This document shows, piece by piece, positions 9,601 to 16,102 of a stretch of 58,632 nucleotides of DNA. Both the position numbers and the translations under genes were made by a program. Within the stretch, counting starts at the first letter, position 1, and each line of letters opens with the position of its first letter. Origin of the DNA: an uncultured Collinsella sp. Its GTDB lineage: Bacteria; Actinomycetota; Coriobacteriia; Coriobacteriales; Coriobacteriaceae. The stretch spans positions 1-58,632 of the forward strand of contig URBS01000001.1 of NCBI GenBank assembly GCA_900546085.1, given 5' to 3'. The notes beneath the pieces were generated by a model. The model was not told the DNA's origin. It did not search any database and saw nothing but the letters and a program-made list of their open reading frames with translations.

Positions 9601-10293
9601 GACGTGCGAATCGGGGGCGAAGGTGACCGATGTGAGAGCGGCGTTTCCCATGCCCCTAAGGCTTACGACATGCTTGCCGTCGATGGTCGAGGGCACCTCC
9701 AACGTGGTAATGCCCGCGTCGCCATACTCGATAGAAATTTCGTTGGTGAGGCTATCAATCGAGAAGTAGTACTGCGCGGGAGTCTGCTCGCCGGCCACGT
9801 AGCCATCGTCGTATTCGTCCTTTACGCCCGTGGCGCCCTTCGAGGTTGCCCAGAGTTCAAGTTCCTCGTTCCAGGTCGCCTCGGTGCCGGAAGCCTCCTC
9901 TTGCTTTTGCTGCTCGGCGAGCTCCTTGCCCTCGACAAGATCGGTGGCAAGCGTACCCGCAGGTGTGCTCTCGGTCTGCCCGGCGCCCGTCAGGCCCGCC
10001 GCCGATGCAATCTCGGAGGCCGGGGGCGTAGGGGTGTCACCGGTATCGGGCACTGTGGGGTCGGCAGCGCCGGCATCGGGCGCGGGGTCGGCAGCGTTGG
10101 CGGCATCGGCATCGGGCGCGGCGTCGGCGGGGTCGGCGGCGTCTACTTGGTCGACATCCGTCTGCACAAAGGTGCTATCGGTGGTGAGTGCCTCAGCAAA
10201 CGCGCCCACAGGCAACGAGCCCGTCACCATGGTGAGGGTCACCGCGGCAATGGTCAGGCGGCGGCAAAGCGCTCGAACAGTAGTCCACCTCAT
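3676..10293 (-). CDS. Large sortase-anchored surface protein with BspA-type leucine-rich repeats
   Basis: This is a predicted wall-anchored, multi-domain surface protein of 2205 residues, probably an adhesin. The signal peptide is MRWTTVRALCRRLTIAAV...AFAEA (about 1-35). It is followed by an Ala/Asp/Pro-rich linker. BspA-type (LRR_5) repeats such as SVEELGWNAFTGNKTLQTV and VERIGHYAFDGCSFVSSV lie at about 188-400, and a long helical middle at about 1100-1650. A carboxypeptidase-regulatory-like domain follows near 1709-1789, a bacterial Ig-like domain near 1906-2001 and a chitobiase-C-like domain near 2040. A Lys-Pro/Glu-Pro linker then leads to the sorting signal LASTGD (from 2171), a hydrophobic stretch and KRRKR. 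I chose the internal ATG at 10293 because AGGAAAGG lies just before it. The ligand is unknown. Confidence 0.85.
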   Translation of the reverse strand: MRWTTVRALCRRLTIAAVTLTMVTGSLPVGAFAEALTTDSTFVQTDVDQVDAADPADAAPDADAANAADPAPDAGAADPTVPDTGDTPTPPASEIASAAGLTGAGQTESTPAGTLATDLVEGKELAEQQKQEEASGTEATWNEELELWATSKGATGVKDEYDDGYVAGEQTPAQYYFSIDSLTNEISIEYGDAGITTLEVPSTIDGKHVVSLRGMGNAALTSVTFAPDSHVRTVGGLGGSSIKEIALPDSVEELGWNAFTGNKTLQTVTWPNNAAFTTIPEQAFEGCEQLDDNVVATLPPSVKTIDYRAFANCGVPQFYVSDTTVLTFTQINVPGTVERIGHYAFDGCSFVSSVTIGDGVKSIGALAFASLDPAIAGKEIVLPKSVEMIEWGAFENTRYGNETNHNAVALRAMNPDLQFGEAGYPGDYNERVTIDGVTYAIPFSEGQTIYAYATDSAGNPSMVKKLADAVADRKDSVDSSKPAYTFEWMGEAAQVTGKLPQSATATLVQAGQSTPLAVGDDGSFTADALSKTAATLRISLSGYYDMVLARPGDQMTGTWNIGEIKAEDFTKIPASRAIELNVGYLEPIVGQDKTERIELDSLDNIDLTVKSGGKTLKPAKGDKENDYRIQGTALVVSQAIADADQDLEITLEPKESLKLGGATATVKPSAGKVDIDLKPWGTVTVTTKGDYQGANRVLVFRTSDGKLVADGVTYLMGYEDDGTTPIMKAETPRLKAGSYTIVAFNKTSYDIQATSYSTFSRLGLTVGKHIAQKQVKIEDGKQLDVTLDVPTFDVETYRAERGLTAGSVIADSSAVVGVETELRIHYELKDSQTAKIEIPLAKDAVEDVSAGSRDPGDSSRTWWTDATWEGDNLVLDMKKGKGADVFVRFKPKAAGIYAVSPLITLGEVTLPLGSTTLEVSGSRIEVDNTDVHSLLGNVAYVYAAPGKSVQLTVGAGASAAKYTGKTNKLGRAKIEYDLPQDTLAAERVMLEARVGSTDVAAAAAEVTARNYVRYVPGASVWNFDVTYRGGTQSLVKDGKDTGKSLWTFHHLPQKKNAYWTFDITLEVGNEEAADTLDLYVDCVDGKTVTIPLTQKSREGTHVRYVAECVDEGYLKLLDEFNKANDSTYVNCGNFEQIFMPQTYRISNAQLMTMLSFDANASAKKHSAAAEERQQEFSNAVQQWHEYMMDNSFNDVDQAFNDAIDQMVADAFAEEEKGGKEDEAQGGAARKARRALAVSDGEGDDAGNDEAAQFAAELKAAVGGSAALLTKQGDSYGVNVDKMIFEDAYGTGEDWYQELASAQGANAADAAAIKELVDHASRAEFIAQQAEDLVGQSMGIGRLNQYGSWNDASAAALNKCAGIKASEYNGQSTSGFNDLGQALGSSLSYKAADDDTVKGFKVAAPDGEQTAYIESEFIENSNNNKNQALLFNSIAMQCDILDNLYDNWNVVHSLNNSTIRGWLMAWKRNGDVSAHMKLIRTIRSLKSYKIECEMFGQVFKTDAWKAAGQAFPSATQGIGIFTGIYGVNDASKNWENVNVRMQKVKGEREGYELQHTRLLAKPEKTEDDWKCIYALRDAMEKARAFEDLLYRQLCHDSTDVAVGSIMTIAGVLTAGSAGTVVGAAYDAASTSVGSERAIKLTNAECAYDVACEQVERACQNRITVNWGELTDAEVYNANKDGLISDEKMQSIFEARYRNVAAKAAPDPAGVVYEGLLSNTVEGATVELWSADDAAGTNAVRWDAEEYEQDNPLATGADGAYNWNTPTGWYQVRVTKDGYEEARSAWLRVPPIQTEVNIGLVSTAAPEVASAHAYTDCIEVEFAQYMDASDDALAALYAQGLGDVTYAWLDKQDDPNGKPLSRVLRIRYADAREAGSTVAFELDGARNYAGTAMARWASGELVVGVRADKLKLNVEQAVTMLEGSDFELVAHVTDRAGKPFAGAKVSVGLESSAICSVDATQAVTGEDGAATFVLHGALPGLTTLTAAVDGTALSKQVDVRVSAEAVRPARPVATIGATTFGAWSPKENYITVPKGTKLELSAEDGTTIWYATNDTCPCRDEGRVKYTEPIALDSNMHVRIAAQRPGMSYSEYSERLNITITVTDEAAPEPKPEPEPKPEPKPTPGSGEQGGGADGSGGTGAPAGGSTSTTTTVTTDKSKGKGENGKKTGGTELASTGDSAAMTVAALGIAGATVAAAGIAATKRRKR

Positions 10294-10353
10294 GGTCGTT
10301 CCTTTCCTGCAAACCAAAAGTCATCCAGCGTAATCGTTGTCCAAAAACAAAGC

Positions 10354-10387
10354 GAACGGTAGGTTCATATATACGAACCTACCGTTC
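10354..10387. promoter_or_regulatory. 13-bp perfect palindrome upstream of the 2205-aa surface gene
   Basis: GAACGGTAGGTTC, then an 8-base AT-only-but-one spacer, then GAACCTACCGTTC. It sits about 60 bases before the start codon and contains a TATATA stretch, so it probably overlaps the promoter. The core TAGGTTC-N8-GAACCTA also occurs upstream of the other surface gene (13087). This is a candidate operator; the regulator is unknown. Confidence 0.6.
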
Positions 10388-10398
10388 TACCTGTGCAA

Positions 10399-10433
10399 AC
10401 CACCACAAAGGGGACAGGCACCTTTGTGGCGGT
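10399..10433. repeat. CCACCACAAAGG palindrome with GGGACAGG core (copy 2)
   Basis: ACCACCACAAAGG, GGACAGGCA, CCTTTGTGGCGGT: same family and orientation as the copy at 3365. It lies next to hairpin array B, as copy 1 lies next to array A, so the palindrome and the array were probably duplicated together. Confidence 0.8.
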
Positions 10434-10455
10434 TCTGGACTTGGCCGGCCAGTTT

Positions 10456-10593
10456 GTCTCAATCTGTAACAGTTAGAGGCCAAATTCCTCGCTACGTGTT
10501 ACAGATCGAGACATTAGATTGGCGGCCATTCGGTTCATCTCAATCTGTAACATCTGGAGCCGTTTTGGGCAGTCTGGTGTTACAGATTGAGAT
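10456..10593. repeat. Array of two TGTTACAGAT hairpins (array B)
   Basis: Two inverted repeats: 10456-10471/10497-10512 and 10537-10552/10578-10593, each with 16-bp arms reading TCTCRATCTGTAACA. The first loop (AGAGGCCAAATTCCTCGCTA) is the same as in unit 2 of array A, and the spacer between hairpins is also closely related. The array lies immediately 3' of the 786-aa surface protein gene. Confidence 0.85.
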
Positions 10594-10629
10594 TTTACTG
10601 AAGCCGAGAACGAGAGCCGTCACCCAGCT

Positions 10630-12990
10630 CTAACGCTTGCGGCGCTTGGTCACGGCGATGCCGGCGGCGGCTACGGTTGCGCCGGCGATGCCTAGGGCGG
10701 CGACCGTCATCGCGGTGGTATCCCCCGTGGTAGCCAGGACAGCATCGCCCTTCTTGGCCTGCGTGGTTTTCTCAACCGTCTTGGTCGTGGCGGTTGTCGT
10801 GGCCGGCTTGGCCGCGGGCTTCACCCCAGGCTGCGGCGTCGGCTTGGGATCCGGCGTAGGCTGCGGATCGGGGGTCGGCGTGGCCTCGGGCGTAAAGGTC
10901 AGATCGGTGTTGAGCCACAGGGTGTAGATCCAACCGCTGTCCTCATCGGATACGCTGTCCGCGACCTGGTAGCCGCACTCCTGGCCGTTGATCACCAGCT
11001 TGGTGTCGGACGTGAAGTAGAAGCCGCGCGCGGACTTGAGGTAGATGCCGTAGCGATAGGTCACGCCAGGCTTAAAGGCGTCGATGTGGTTCGTAATGTT
11101 CTGATCCCAGAAATCCACGGAGTTCACTTCGCTGCCGTCGCTGCCCGTCCAGAACTCACACTGAGGAAGGGAGTTGGAACCCGTCGGAACATTCGCCGTA
11201 AAGACCGGCCTATCGCCCGCCTTGAAGGTGGTCGTGGCGCCGTTGACCTCGATAACGTCGATGGCACGCCATTCGTCGATCGGCTGCTCGCACAGCATAT
11301 TGTCAGCGTTTGGCGCGAAGACGCCGTTGTCGGTCTTGATGTGGTGCGCCCAATGACCGTTGACGTTCATATTGCAGTCATCGGCCACGGTATTGTCGCC
11401 CTTGAGCCTCAGCTCGACGGAATACATGTAGAACTTGCCCTCTTCGAAGTGGTCAATCTTCTTCATGCCCGGCTTGTACTCCGCGGGATCGGAATACCAG
11501 AAGGCGACGGGTACCGACTCCCCGGATTCCATATCGAGCTCCATTTCTTCCCAGCACTCGTAGGCAATCTCGTACTTGTCGGCATCGGCGGCGGGAATCG
11601 TCGCGGTCGCACGCGGCGCCTCGCCGGGCGCGTAGTCGATTTTCACATCGTTGACGTTTAGATTCTCAAGAGCTTCGTTTTCCGACGAAGCAGGCATCGT
11701 AATTGTTTTAATAGCAGGGACATACAGGAATTCTCCGCTTAGACTCGACTTTACGGTTTCCCCGTTTACGGTAACAACGGTTTCATCGCTGAAGGAATAT
11801 CCGTCTTTTGGCTTCAGCATAAGAGAATACACGTACTCTTTCCCGCTTTTAAACTTTGTAATAGTCGGCAGGGAACCATGTGAGCCGTTATCGGAATACC
11901 AGGCAGCAACGGGTTCGTTGTTTTCAAATTCCTGCCAGCATTCATAAGCGATTTCGTATTTATCTGCATCGTAGTTAGGGACACCTGCCGTCGCCTGCGG
12001 ACCAGTATCCAGCTGCCAATTGAAGTTCGTATTCTGAACATTGGCAAAGGAGATGGATTCCGATTCTGATTCCGCTGCCGGGATAACAAGGCACGCCCTC
12101 TCGTAGACATGGGTGCGGGTGTAGTAGTCATCCCGGATCTCGTTAATAGTGGGTTTCCCGGTCGCCTCGGTGTCTCCTTTAAAGGCGTCGTCCGGATCAC
12201 CGATGATGATATTCCCGGGCTCTGTACCCGTATACGTAAGCTTGGATCCATCATAGGTGGTCGTCATCTTGGACTTATTCTCCTTGTACTCCGTAAAGTA
12301 CTTCTGCTCCTCCTTCTGTCTCTGAATCTTGCTGATATCCAGGGTAAGCGTTGTTTTATTGCTCGCACTGTCATACGCCGCATGGACGATCAAGTCCCCC
12401 AGGCCGATAAAAGTCAAAGCGCTACCATCGAGAGCAGACTGGTCTCCATCTACAAGGGCAATCCCCTCCACATACTCAATCGTTTCTTCTTTCTTGATGT
12501 CGGTGTAATTGTTCCGCACCGTAATATTGACCCTAACGCCGCTGCCGCCAACAACATCGGTCACACCGCAGGGCATGATGGCGTCATTCGCCGGCGTGGC
12601 GGCGTTGTCGCTGGGAGTATTTTGCTCAGCGGGTGCCGCATCGTTGGATTCATCGGTGGCGCCAGTCGGGACCGTCTGCTGAGGCTCAACGGTGGCTTGC
12701 GCCGCCGGAGCAGCATCGGTTGCAGGCGCGGCCGAAGCAGCTGGTGCGATCGTTGCAGCCGTATCCCCCGCAACCGTCGGCGTCACCGGAGCTGAGGCAA
12801 CCTCATCCGTCCCAGCGGCGGGATCGGCGCATTCCGTCGCCAGCGCCACACTCGGCAGCAGCAGCTGACCGACCATAAGCGCGCACGCGCCGGCGCAAGC
12901 TATTTTGGCACCCACACAACGCCAGGTACCGTGAACCAGCGAGCAGGTACGCTCGCGCTGGGTTTGCTTTCCAAAGTGGCTTACGCACAT
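10630..12990 (-). CDS. Sortase-anchored surface protein with three tandem repeat domains
   Basis: This is a predicted wall-anchored protein of 786 residues with no recognised catalytic domain. An N-terminal signal region (MCVSHFGKQ...PSVALATE, about 1-53) precedes an Ala/Pro/Thr-rich linker. Three related domains of about 125 residues follow, near 317-440, 442-572 and 573-697. They share the pattern YEIAYECW...FWYSD...KPGxxYxYxIxL...VNG. A Pro-rich linker leads to LATTGD (from 752), a hydrophobic helix and KRRKR, nearly identical to the end of the 2205-aa protein. The ATG at 12990 is chosen for its AAGGAGG; the longer frame only reads through the upstream repeat. The stretch coding for the first repeat (about 11640-12560) is noticeably richer in A+T than the rest, suggesting a transferred segment. 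Confidence 0.8.
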   Translation of the reverse strand: MCVSHFGKQTQRERTCSLVHGTWRCVGAKIACAGACALMVGQLLLPSVALATECADPAAGTDEVASAPVTPTVAGDTAATIAPAASAAPATDAAPAAQATVEPQQTVPTGATDESNDAAPAEQNTPSDNAATPANDAIMPCGVTDVVGGSGVRVNITVRNNYTDIKKEETIEYVEGIALVDGDQSALDGSALTFIGLGDLIVHAAYDSASNKTTLTLDISKIQRQKEEQKYFTEYKENKSKMTTTYDGSKLTYTGTEPGNIIIGDPDDAFKGDTEATGKPTINEIRDDYYTRTHVYERACLVIPAAESESESISFANVQNTNFNWQLDTGPQATAGVPNYDADKYEIAYECWQEFENNEPVAAWYSDNGSHGSLPTITKFKSGKEYVYSLMLKPKDGYSFSDETVVTVNGETVKSSLSGEFLYVPAIKTITMPASSENEALENLNVNDVKIDYAPGEAPRATATIPAADADKYEIAYECWEEMELDMESGESVPVAFWYSDPAEYKPGMKKIDHFEEGKFYMYSVELRLKGDNTVADDCNMNVNGHWAHHIKTDNGVFAPNADNMLCEQPIDEWRAIDVIEVNGATTTFKAGDRPVFTANVPTGSNSLPQCEFWTGSDGSEVNSVDFWDQNITNHIDAFKPGVTYRYGIYLKSARGFYFTSDTKLVINGQECGYQVADSVSDEDSGWIYTLWLNTDLTFTPEATPTPDPQPTPDPKPTPQPGVKPAAKPATTTATTKTVEKTTQAKKGDAVLATTGDTTAMTVAALGIAGATVAAAGIAVTKRRKR

Positions 12991-13016
12991 AACGGCCTCC
13001 TTGGTCGTAGGGGCAT

Positions 13017-13051
13017 ACCACCACAAAGGTGCCTGTCCCCTTTGTGGTGGT
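13017..13051. repeat. CCACCACAAAGG palindrome with GGGACAGG core (copy 3, inverted)
   Basis: ACCACCACAAAGG, TGCCTGTCC, CCTTTGTGGTGGT: 13-bp perfect arms, with the loop in the opposite orientation to copies 1 and 2. It lies in the divergent region between the 786-aa surface gene and the regulator gene. Confidence 0.8.
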
Positions 13052-13086
13052 CCTGTACCACCAAGATGTGTCAAATGACTCCGTAC

Positions 13087-13120
13087 GCCTAGGTTCGTAG
13101 ATGCGAACCTAGGCATCTAC
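13087..13120. promoter_or_regulatory. Overlapping palindromes between surface gene and LuxR-type regulator
   Basis: GCCTAGGTTC, 8 bases, GAACCTAGGC (13087-13114) is a perfect 10-bp inverted repeat. Its spacer GTAGATGC pairs with GCATCTAC at 13113-13120, making a second, mutually exclusive inverted repeat. The TAGGTTC-N8-GAACCTA core matches the palindrome upstream of the 2205-aa gene. Position between divergent genes suggests an operator, perhaps for the adjacent regulator; that link is inference. Confidence 0.6.
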
Positions 13121-13216
13121 CTGCGGTTTAATTCAATATGATTTCGCCATCGCCACACGCGTCCCGGGAACGCTACAATCGAGGACACAATCGTTCGTCC
13201 ATCCAAAGGACCGTCC

Positions 13217-14620
13217 TTGAACCTGAGCAAGCCTAAAATCAACGCGCTTCTGGCACTCGCGCTCTTCACCTTCGCCTTCCTTGCCGCCGAGTTTCGCTTC
13301 GACGTCAACGTCGGGCTGCTCGCCGGTGCCGAACGCGTTGTGATCGCACAGGGCTTTATTCTGGGCGCGAGTGTACTCGGCTTTATCGGATACGCGCCGC
13401 TGCTCGGGCTCGCACAGCGCAAAGGCCACTCATTGGCAGCCGCCAACGCCGCTGTTCCCATCGCCATCCTGGGATTGACCCAAATCCAGTCCCCTACGGC
13501 TCCACTTGCCCTCGAGATCCTGGGCTGCATCGCATTCTTTGGACTCGGACTGTTAGGCGCCGCTGCTCACCACGCCTTTTCGTTGGCATTCCGGGATGAC
13601 CCCAAACTCGCCACCGGCGCGGGAGCGGCCTATGCCGCGGGCATCCTGATGCAGTTCGCCGTCAACCTGCTCAATTGCGGCGGTATCGCAGAGCTTATCG
13701 TTCTCGGCACAGCGACGATCGCCATCTCTGCCCTCAGCGCTGCTCCTCAAAACACAGACACAGCCGCGAACCCCGCCATCAATCCCTTTGTTGAGCCCTC
13801 TCACGCCCTCGCCAAACAGGCATGCTGGAGCATCGCGCTCGTCATGATTCTTGCCTGCTTGTTCTCGACCCTGGACAACGTGGTCACGCTCTCCAATGCC
13901 CACGGCACCATCGCCGTACAAGCCTGGCCGCGCCTCTTTTTGGCGGCGAGCGGCCTTGCCGCCGGTCTTATCTTTGATCTTGCCGAGCGCCGCTACATGG
14001 GACTTGTCATGCTCGGCATCGCCGTGCTCTCGACCATTTCCATCCTGGCCGTGGAGGCCGGCGCCGATCCCAGCCTGGGCCTTGTCGTCTTTTACCTGAG
14101 CTCGGGCTTTTTCGTCACGTTCTTCACCGCCACCTTTACACAGATGGCACCGCGCATGCATGCACCCGCCCTTTGGGCCGGCATGGGCCGCGCCGCCAAC
14201 AATGCATGCGCATTCACTACAGCGGGCATCTCGCTTGCCCTCGTGACCTCGGGCAACGTTGCCCTCATCATGATCGGTGCGCTCGTTTTGCTCGTCGCCG
14301 CCTGTGTGGCATTCGTGGCAGCCGGCTTGTTCCGCCTGCCCCAAACCGAGCAGGAGCGCAAACATCAACAGCTTGCCGAGGAAGCGCTCGCCGCGCCCAC
14401 CGTCGAGGAGCAGCGTCAGGCCTTCATCGCCAACCACGCTCTCACCCCGCGCGAAGTTGACGTGCTCATAGCCGTTACCCGGGACGAACGTCCACTTAAA
14501 CAGGTCGCCGAGGAGCTCGGTATCTCGATGCGCATGGTACAGCGCCACCTGAGCTCTATCTACCAAAAGACCGACACGCAAACGCGCGCCGGTCTCACCA
14601 AGGCCTTCCCCTCGGCCTAA
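13217..14620 (+). CDS. Membrane-bound LuxR-family transcriptional regulator
   Basis: This 467-residue protein joins a polytopic membrane region to a DNA-binding domain, a type common in Coriobacteriia. Residues 1 to about 385 contain roughly ten to twelve hydrophobic helices resembling an MFS-like sensor. The C-terminus (about 405-467) is a LuxR helix-turn-helix: LTPREVDVLIAVTRDE, then VAEELGISMRMVQRHLSSIY and QKTDTQTRAGL. Translation begins at a TTG (13217) preceded by AAAGGA. The gene is divergent from the 786-aa surface protein gene and lies next to the shared palindrome, so local control is plausible. The signal it senses cannot be told from sequence. Confidence 0.85.
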   Translation: MNLSKPKINALLALALFTFAFLAAEFRFDVNVGLLAGAERVVIAQGFILGASVLGFIGYAPLLGLAQRKGHSLAAANAAVPIAILGLTQIQSPTAPLALEILGCIAFFGLGLLGAAAHHAFSLAFRDDPKLATGAGAAYAAGILMQFAVNLLNCGGIAELIVLGTATIAISALSAAPQNTDTAANPAINPFVEPSHALAKQACWSIALVMILACLFSTLDNVVTLSNAHGTIAVQAWPRLFLAASGLAAGLIFDLAERRYMGLVMLGIAVLSTISILAVEAGADPSLGLVVFYLSSGFFVTFFTATFTQMAPRMHAPALWAGMGRAANNACAFTTAGISLALVTSGNVALIMIGALVLLVAACVAFVAAGLFRLPQTEQERKHQQLAEEALAAPTVEEQRQAFIANHALTPREVDVLIAVTRDERPLKQVAEELGISMRMVQRHLSSIYQKTDTQTRAGLTKAFPSA

Positions 14621-14627
14621 AACAAAA

Positions 14628-14660
14628 ACCACCACAAAGGTGCCTGCCCTTTGTGGCGGT
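14628..14660. repeat. CCACCACAAAGG palindrome (copy 4), likely acting as terminator
   Basis: ACCACCACAAAGG, a degenerate TGCCTG core, and CCTTTGTGGCGGT followed by TTTTGG. It starts 8 bases after the regulator stop and 10 bases before the end of the convergent kinase-like gene, so it probably serves as a two-way terminator. Confidence 0.75.
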
Positions 14661-14669
14661 TTTGGTCGG

Positions 14670-15293
14670 TTAAGCTTCGAGCTGGGCGACTTTGTAGCGG
14701 TAAGCTGCGGCGATGACGTCCTTGCAGCCTTCGCGGCCCAACTTGGCGCGGTTGACGACGATGTCTTTACCGCTCGTCATCTTCCACTTGCCGGCACTGT
14801 AGCGCTTATAGAACGCCTCGCGCGCCTTCTGCTGCTGTTTGACCAGCTTGGCGCCCTTCTTTTTGTTAAGGCCACGCTTCTTGCGCACGATTTCGACGCG
14901 GTCCTCAAAGGGCGCTGTCACCAACACGGCAATGTGATTGGGGTTGTTGCGAAGCAGGTAATCGGACAGGCGGCCTTCGATAATGCAGCTCTCGGTCTCA
15001 CCCAGGTCCAAAATCACCTGGCTCATCTTTTGGAACAGCTTGTCCGAGTACGAACGGGCGTCGTAGCGGTCGGGCAAAAACGCCATGTTCTCCACGGCCA
15101 GGCGCTCGTCGTAGGCGGCCATCTTGTCGAGCGACTCGCCCGCACGCAGCGACGCACGCACCAGCAGTTCGTTGTCGTACAGCGGAATCCCCAACTCGTT
15201 GGCGAGGATGCGTCCGATCTCGTGGCCCTCGGCACCAAAGTCGCGCGCGATGGTAATGACCACAGGACTCTTCTTGTTCTCCAGATCGCTCAT
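14670..15293 (-). CDS. Cytidylate kinase-like family protein
   Basis: This is a P-loop NTPase of the cytidylate-kinase-like family. It differs from classical Cmk, so the substrate is uncertain. The 207-residue product starts VVITIARDFGAEGHEIGRIL (about residues 10-29), the modified P-loop typical of this family. It continues with LYDNELLVRAS, an IIEGRLSDYLL region, and a basic C-terminal half (KKRGLNKKKGAKLVKQQ) where phosphate contacts are expected. AGAAAGGAA precedes the ATG. It reads alone, convergent to the LuxR-type gene and downstream of the amino acid importer, from which a large inverted repeat separates it. A true CMP kinase role is possible but less likely. Confidence 0.8.
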   Translation of the reverse strand: MSDLENKKSPVVITIARDFGAEGHEIGRILANELGIPLYDNELLVRASLRAGESLDKMAAYDERLAVENMAFLPDRYDARSYSDKLFQKMSQVILDLGETESCIIEGRLSDYLLRNNPNHIAVLVTAPFEDRVEIVRKKRGLNKKKGAKLVKQQQKAREAFYKRYSAGKWKMTSGKDIVVNRAKLGREGCKDVIAAAYRYKVAQLEA

Positions 15294-15354
15294 CGCGATT
15301 CCTTTCTAACAAATGAGAAAAGGGCTGTTTTTCTCTTATTCCCACGATACCGTA

Positions 15355-15460
15355 CCTGGGTTTTCCTGGTGCCCAAGATTGGCCTGAAAGAGGAGCGACG
15401 CGTACTTTGGTACGCGAGCGACGGTTTGAAGGCCAAGGTTGGGTGCCAGGGAAAGCCAGG
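15355..15460. repeat. Large imperfect inverted repeat at the 3' end of the importer operon
   Basis: The left arm 15355-15388 (CCTGGGTTTTCCTGG...) and right arm 15425-15460 pair over about 34 bases with roughly seven mismatches. An inner perfect hairpin, CGCGTAC/GTACGCG, sits in the centre. The right arm ends one base from the stop codon of the permease gene. It could be a terminator or a REP-like element. Confidence 0.65.
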
Positions 15461-16099
15461 CTATGCGGCTACGATGCGGCGTTGGTAAGCTCGGACCAGC
15501 AGCGAGATACCAAAGTTGAGCACAAAGTACATCGCAAACACCAGGCCGTAGAGCATAAGCACCTGCGACAGATCGATCGCATGGGCCATCACGACGTTTG
15601 CCGTGTACATGAGCTCGGCCACGTTAATGCCCGAAAGATACGAGCTGTCCTTAATGACGGTCGTGCACTGGCTAAACAGCGCCGGGATGATTGTCTTAAA
15701 CGTCTGCGGCAGAATGATGTAGCGCATGGTGGCAAAAAAGCCGAAGCCTTGGCTCTGCGCTGCCTCAAACTGGCCGCGCGGAATCGAGTTGAGGCCGCCG
15801 CGCACAATCTCGGCCATAACAGCGCTGGTAAACAGCGTAAAGGCGATGGTCGAGATCACGATGTCCAAACCCTGCACTGTAAAGTAGATAAACAGGATCC
15901 ACAGCAGGTTCGGCGTGCAACGGAACAGCTCGATATAGGCGCTCACCAAAATACGGAACGGGCGGGGCGCATAGCTTTTAACAAGCGCCAGCACCGTGCC
16001 AAAGATGAGCGAGAAAAAGATCGACAGCGCCGAGATCTCGATCGTCTTAACAAAGCCGCCCCAAATGTAGAGCAGGTTGGTCGCGTTGAAGATTTCCAT
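15461..16099 (-). CDS. Polar amino acid ABC transporter permease
   Basis: This is an inner-membrane permease of the polar amino acid uptake (HisM/GlnP) family, 212 residues with about five transmembrane helices. The family coupling loop that contacts the ATPase is visible as the EAA-type sequence FEAAQSQGFGFFATMRYIILP near residues 108-127. It is the last gene of a four-gene operon (ATPase, binding protein, permease, permease), starting 3 bases after the preceding permease ends. Two permeases imply a heterodimeric channel. The substrate is probably glutamine, glutamate or another polar amino acid. The stop codon abuts a large inverted repeat. Confidence 0.92.
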   Translation of the reverse strand: MEIFNATNLLYIWGGFVKTIEISALSIFFSLIFGTVLALVKSYAPRPFRILVSAYIELFRCTPNLLWILFIYFTVQGLDIVISTIAFTLFTSAVMAEIVRGGLNSIPRGQFEAAQSQGFGFFATMRYIILPQTFKTIIPALFSQCTTVIKDSSYLSGINVAELMYTANVVMAHAIDLSQVLMLYGLVFAMYFVLNFGISLLVRAYQRRIVAA

Positions 16100-16102
16100 G
16101 CG

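Noticed and set aside
10337..10633. A 98-codon frame across hairpin array B (and a similar one at 3392-3679)
   Set aside because: The similarity of the two products comes only from the shared DNA repeats; neither has a ribosome-binding site.
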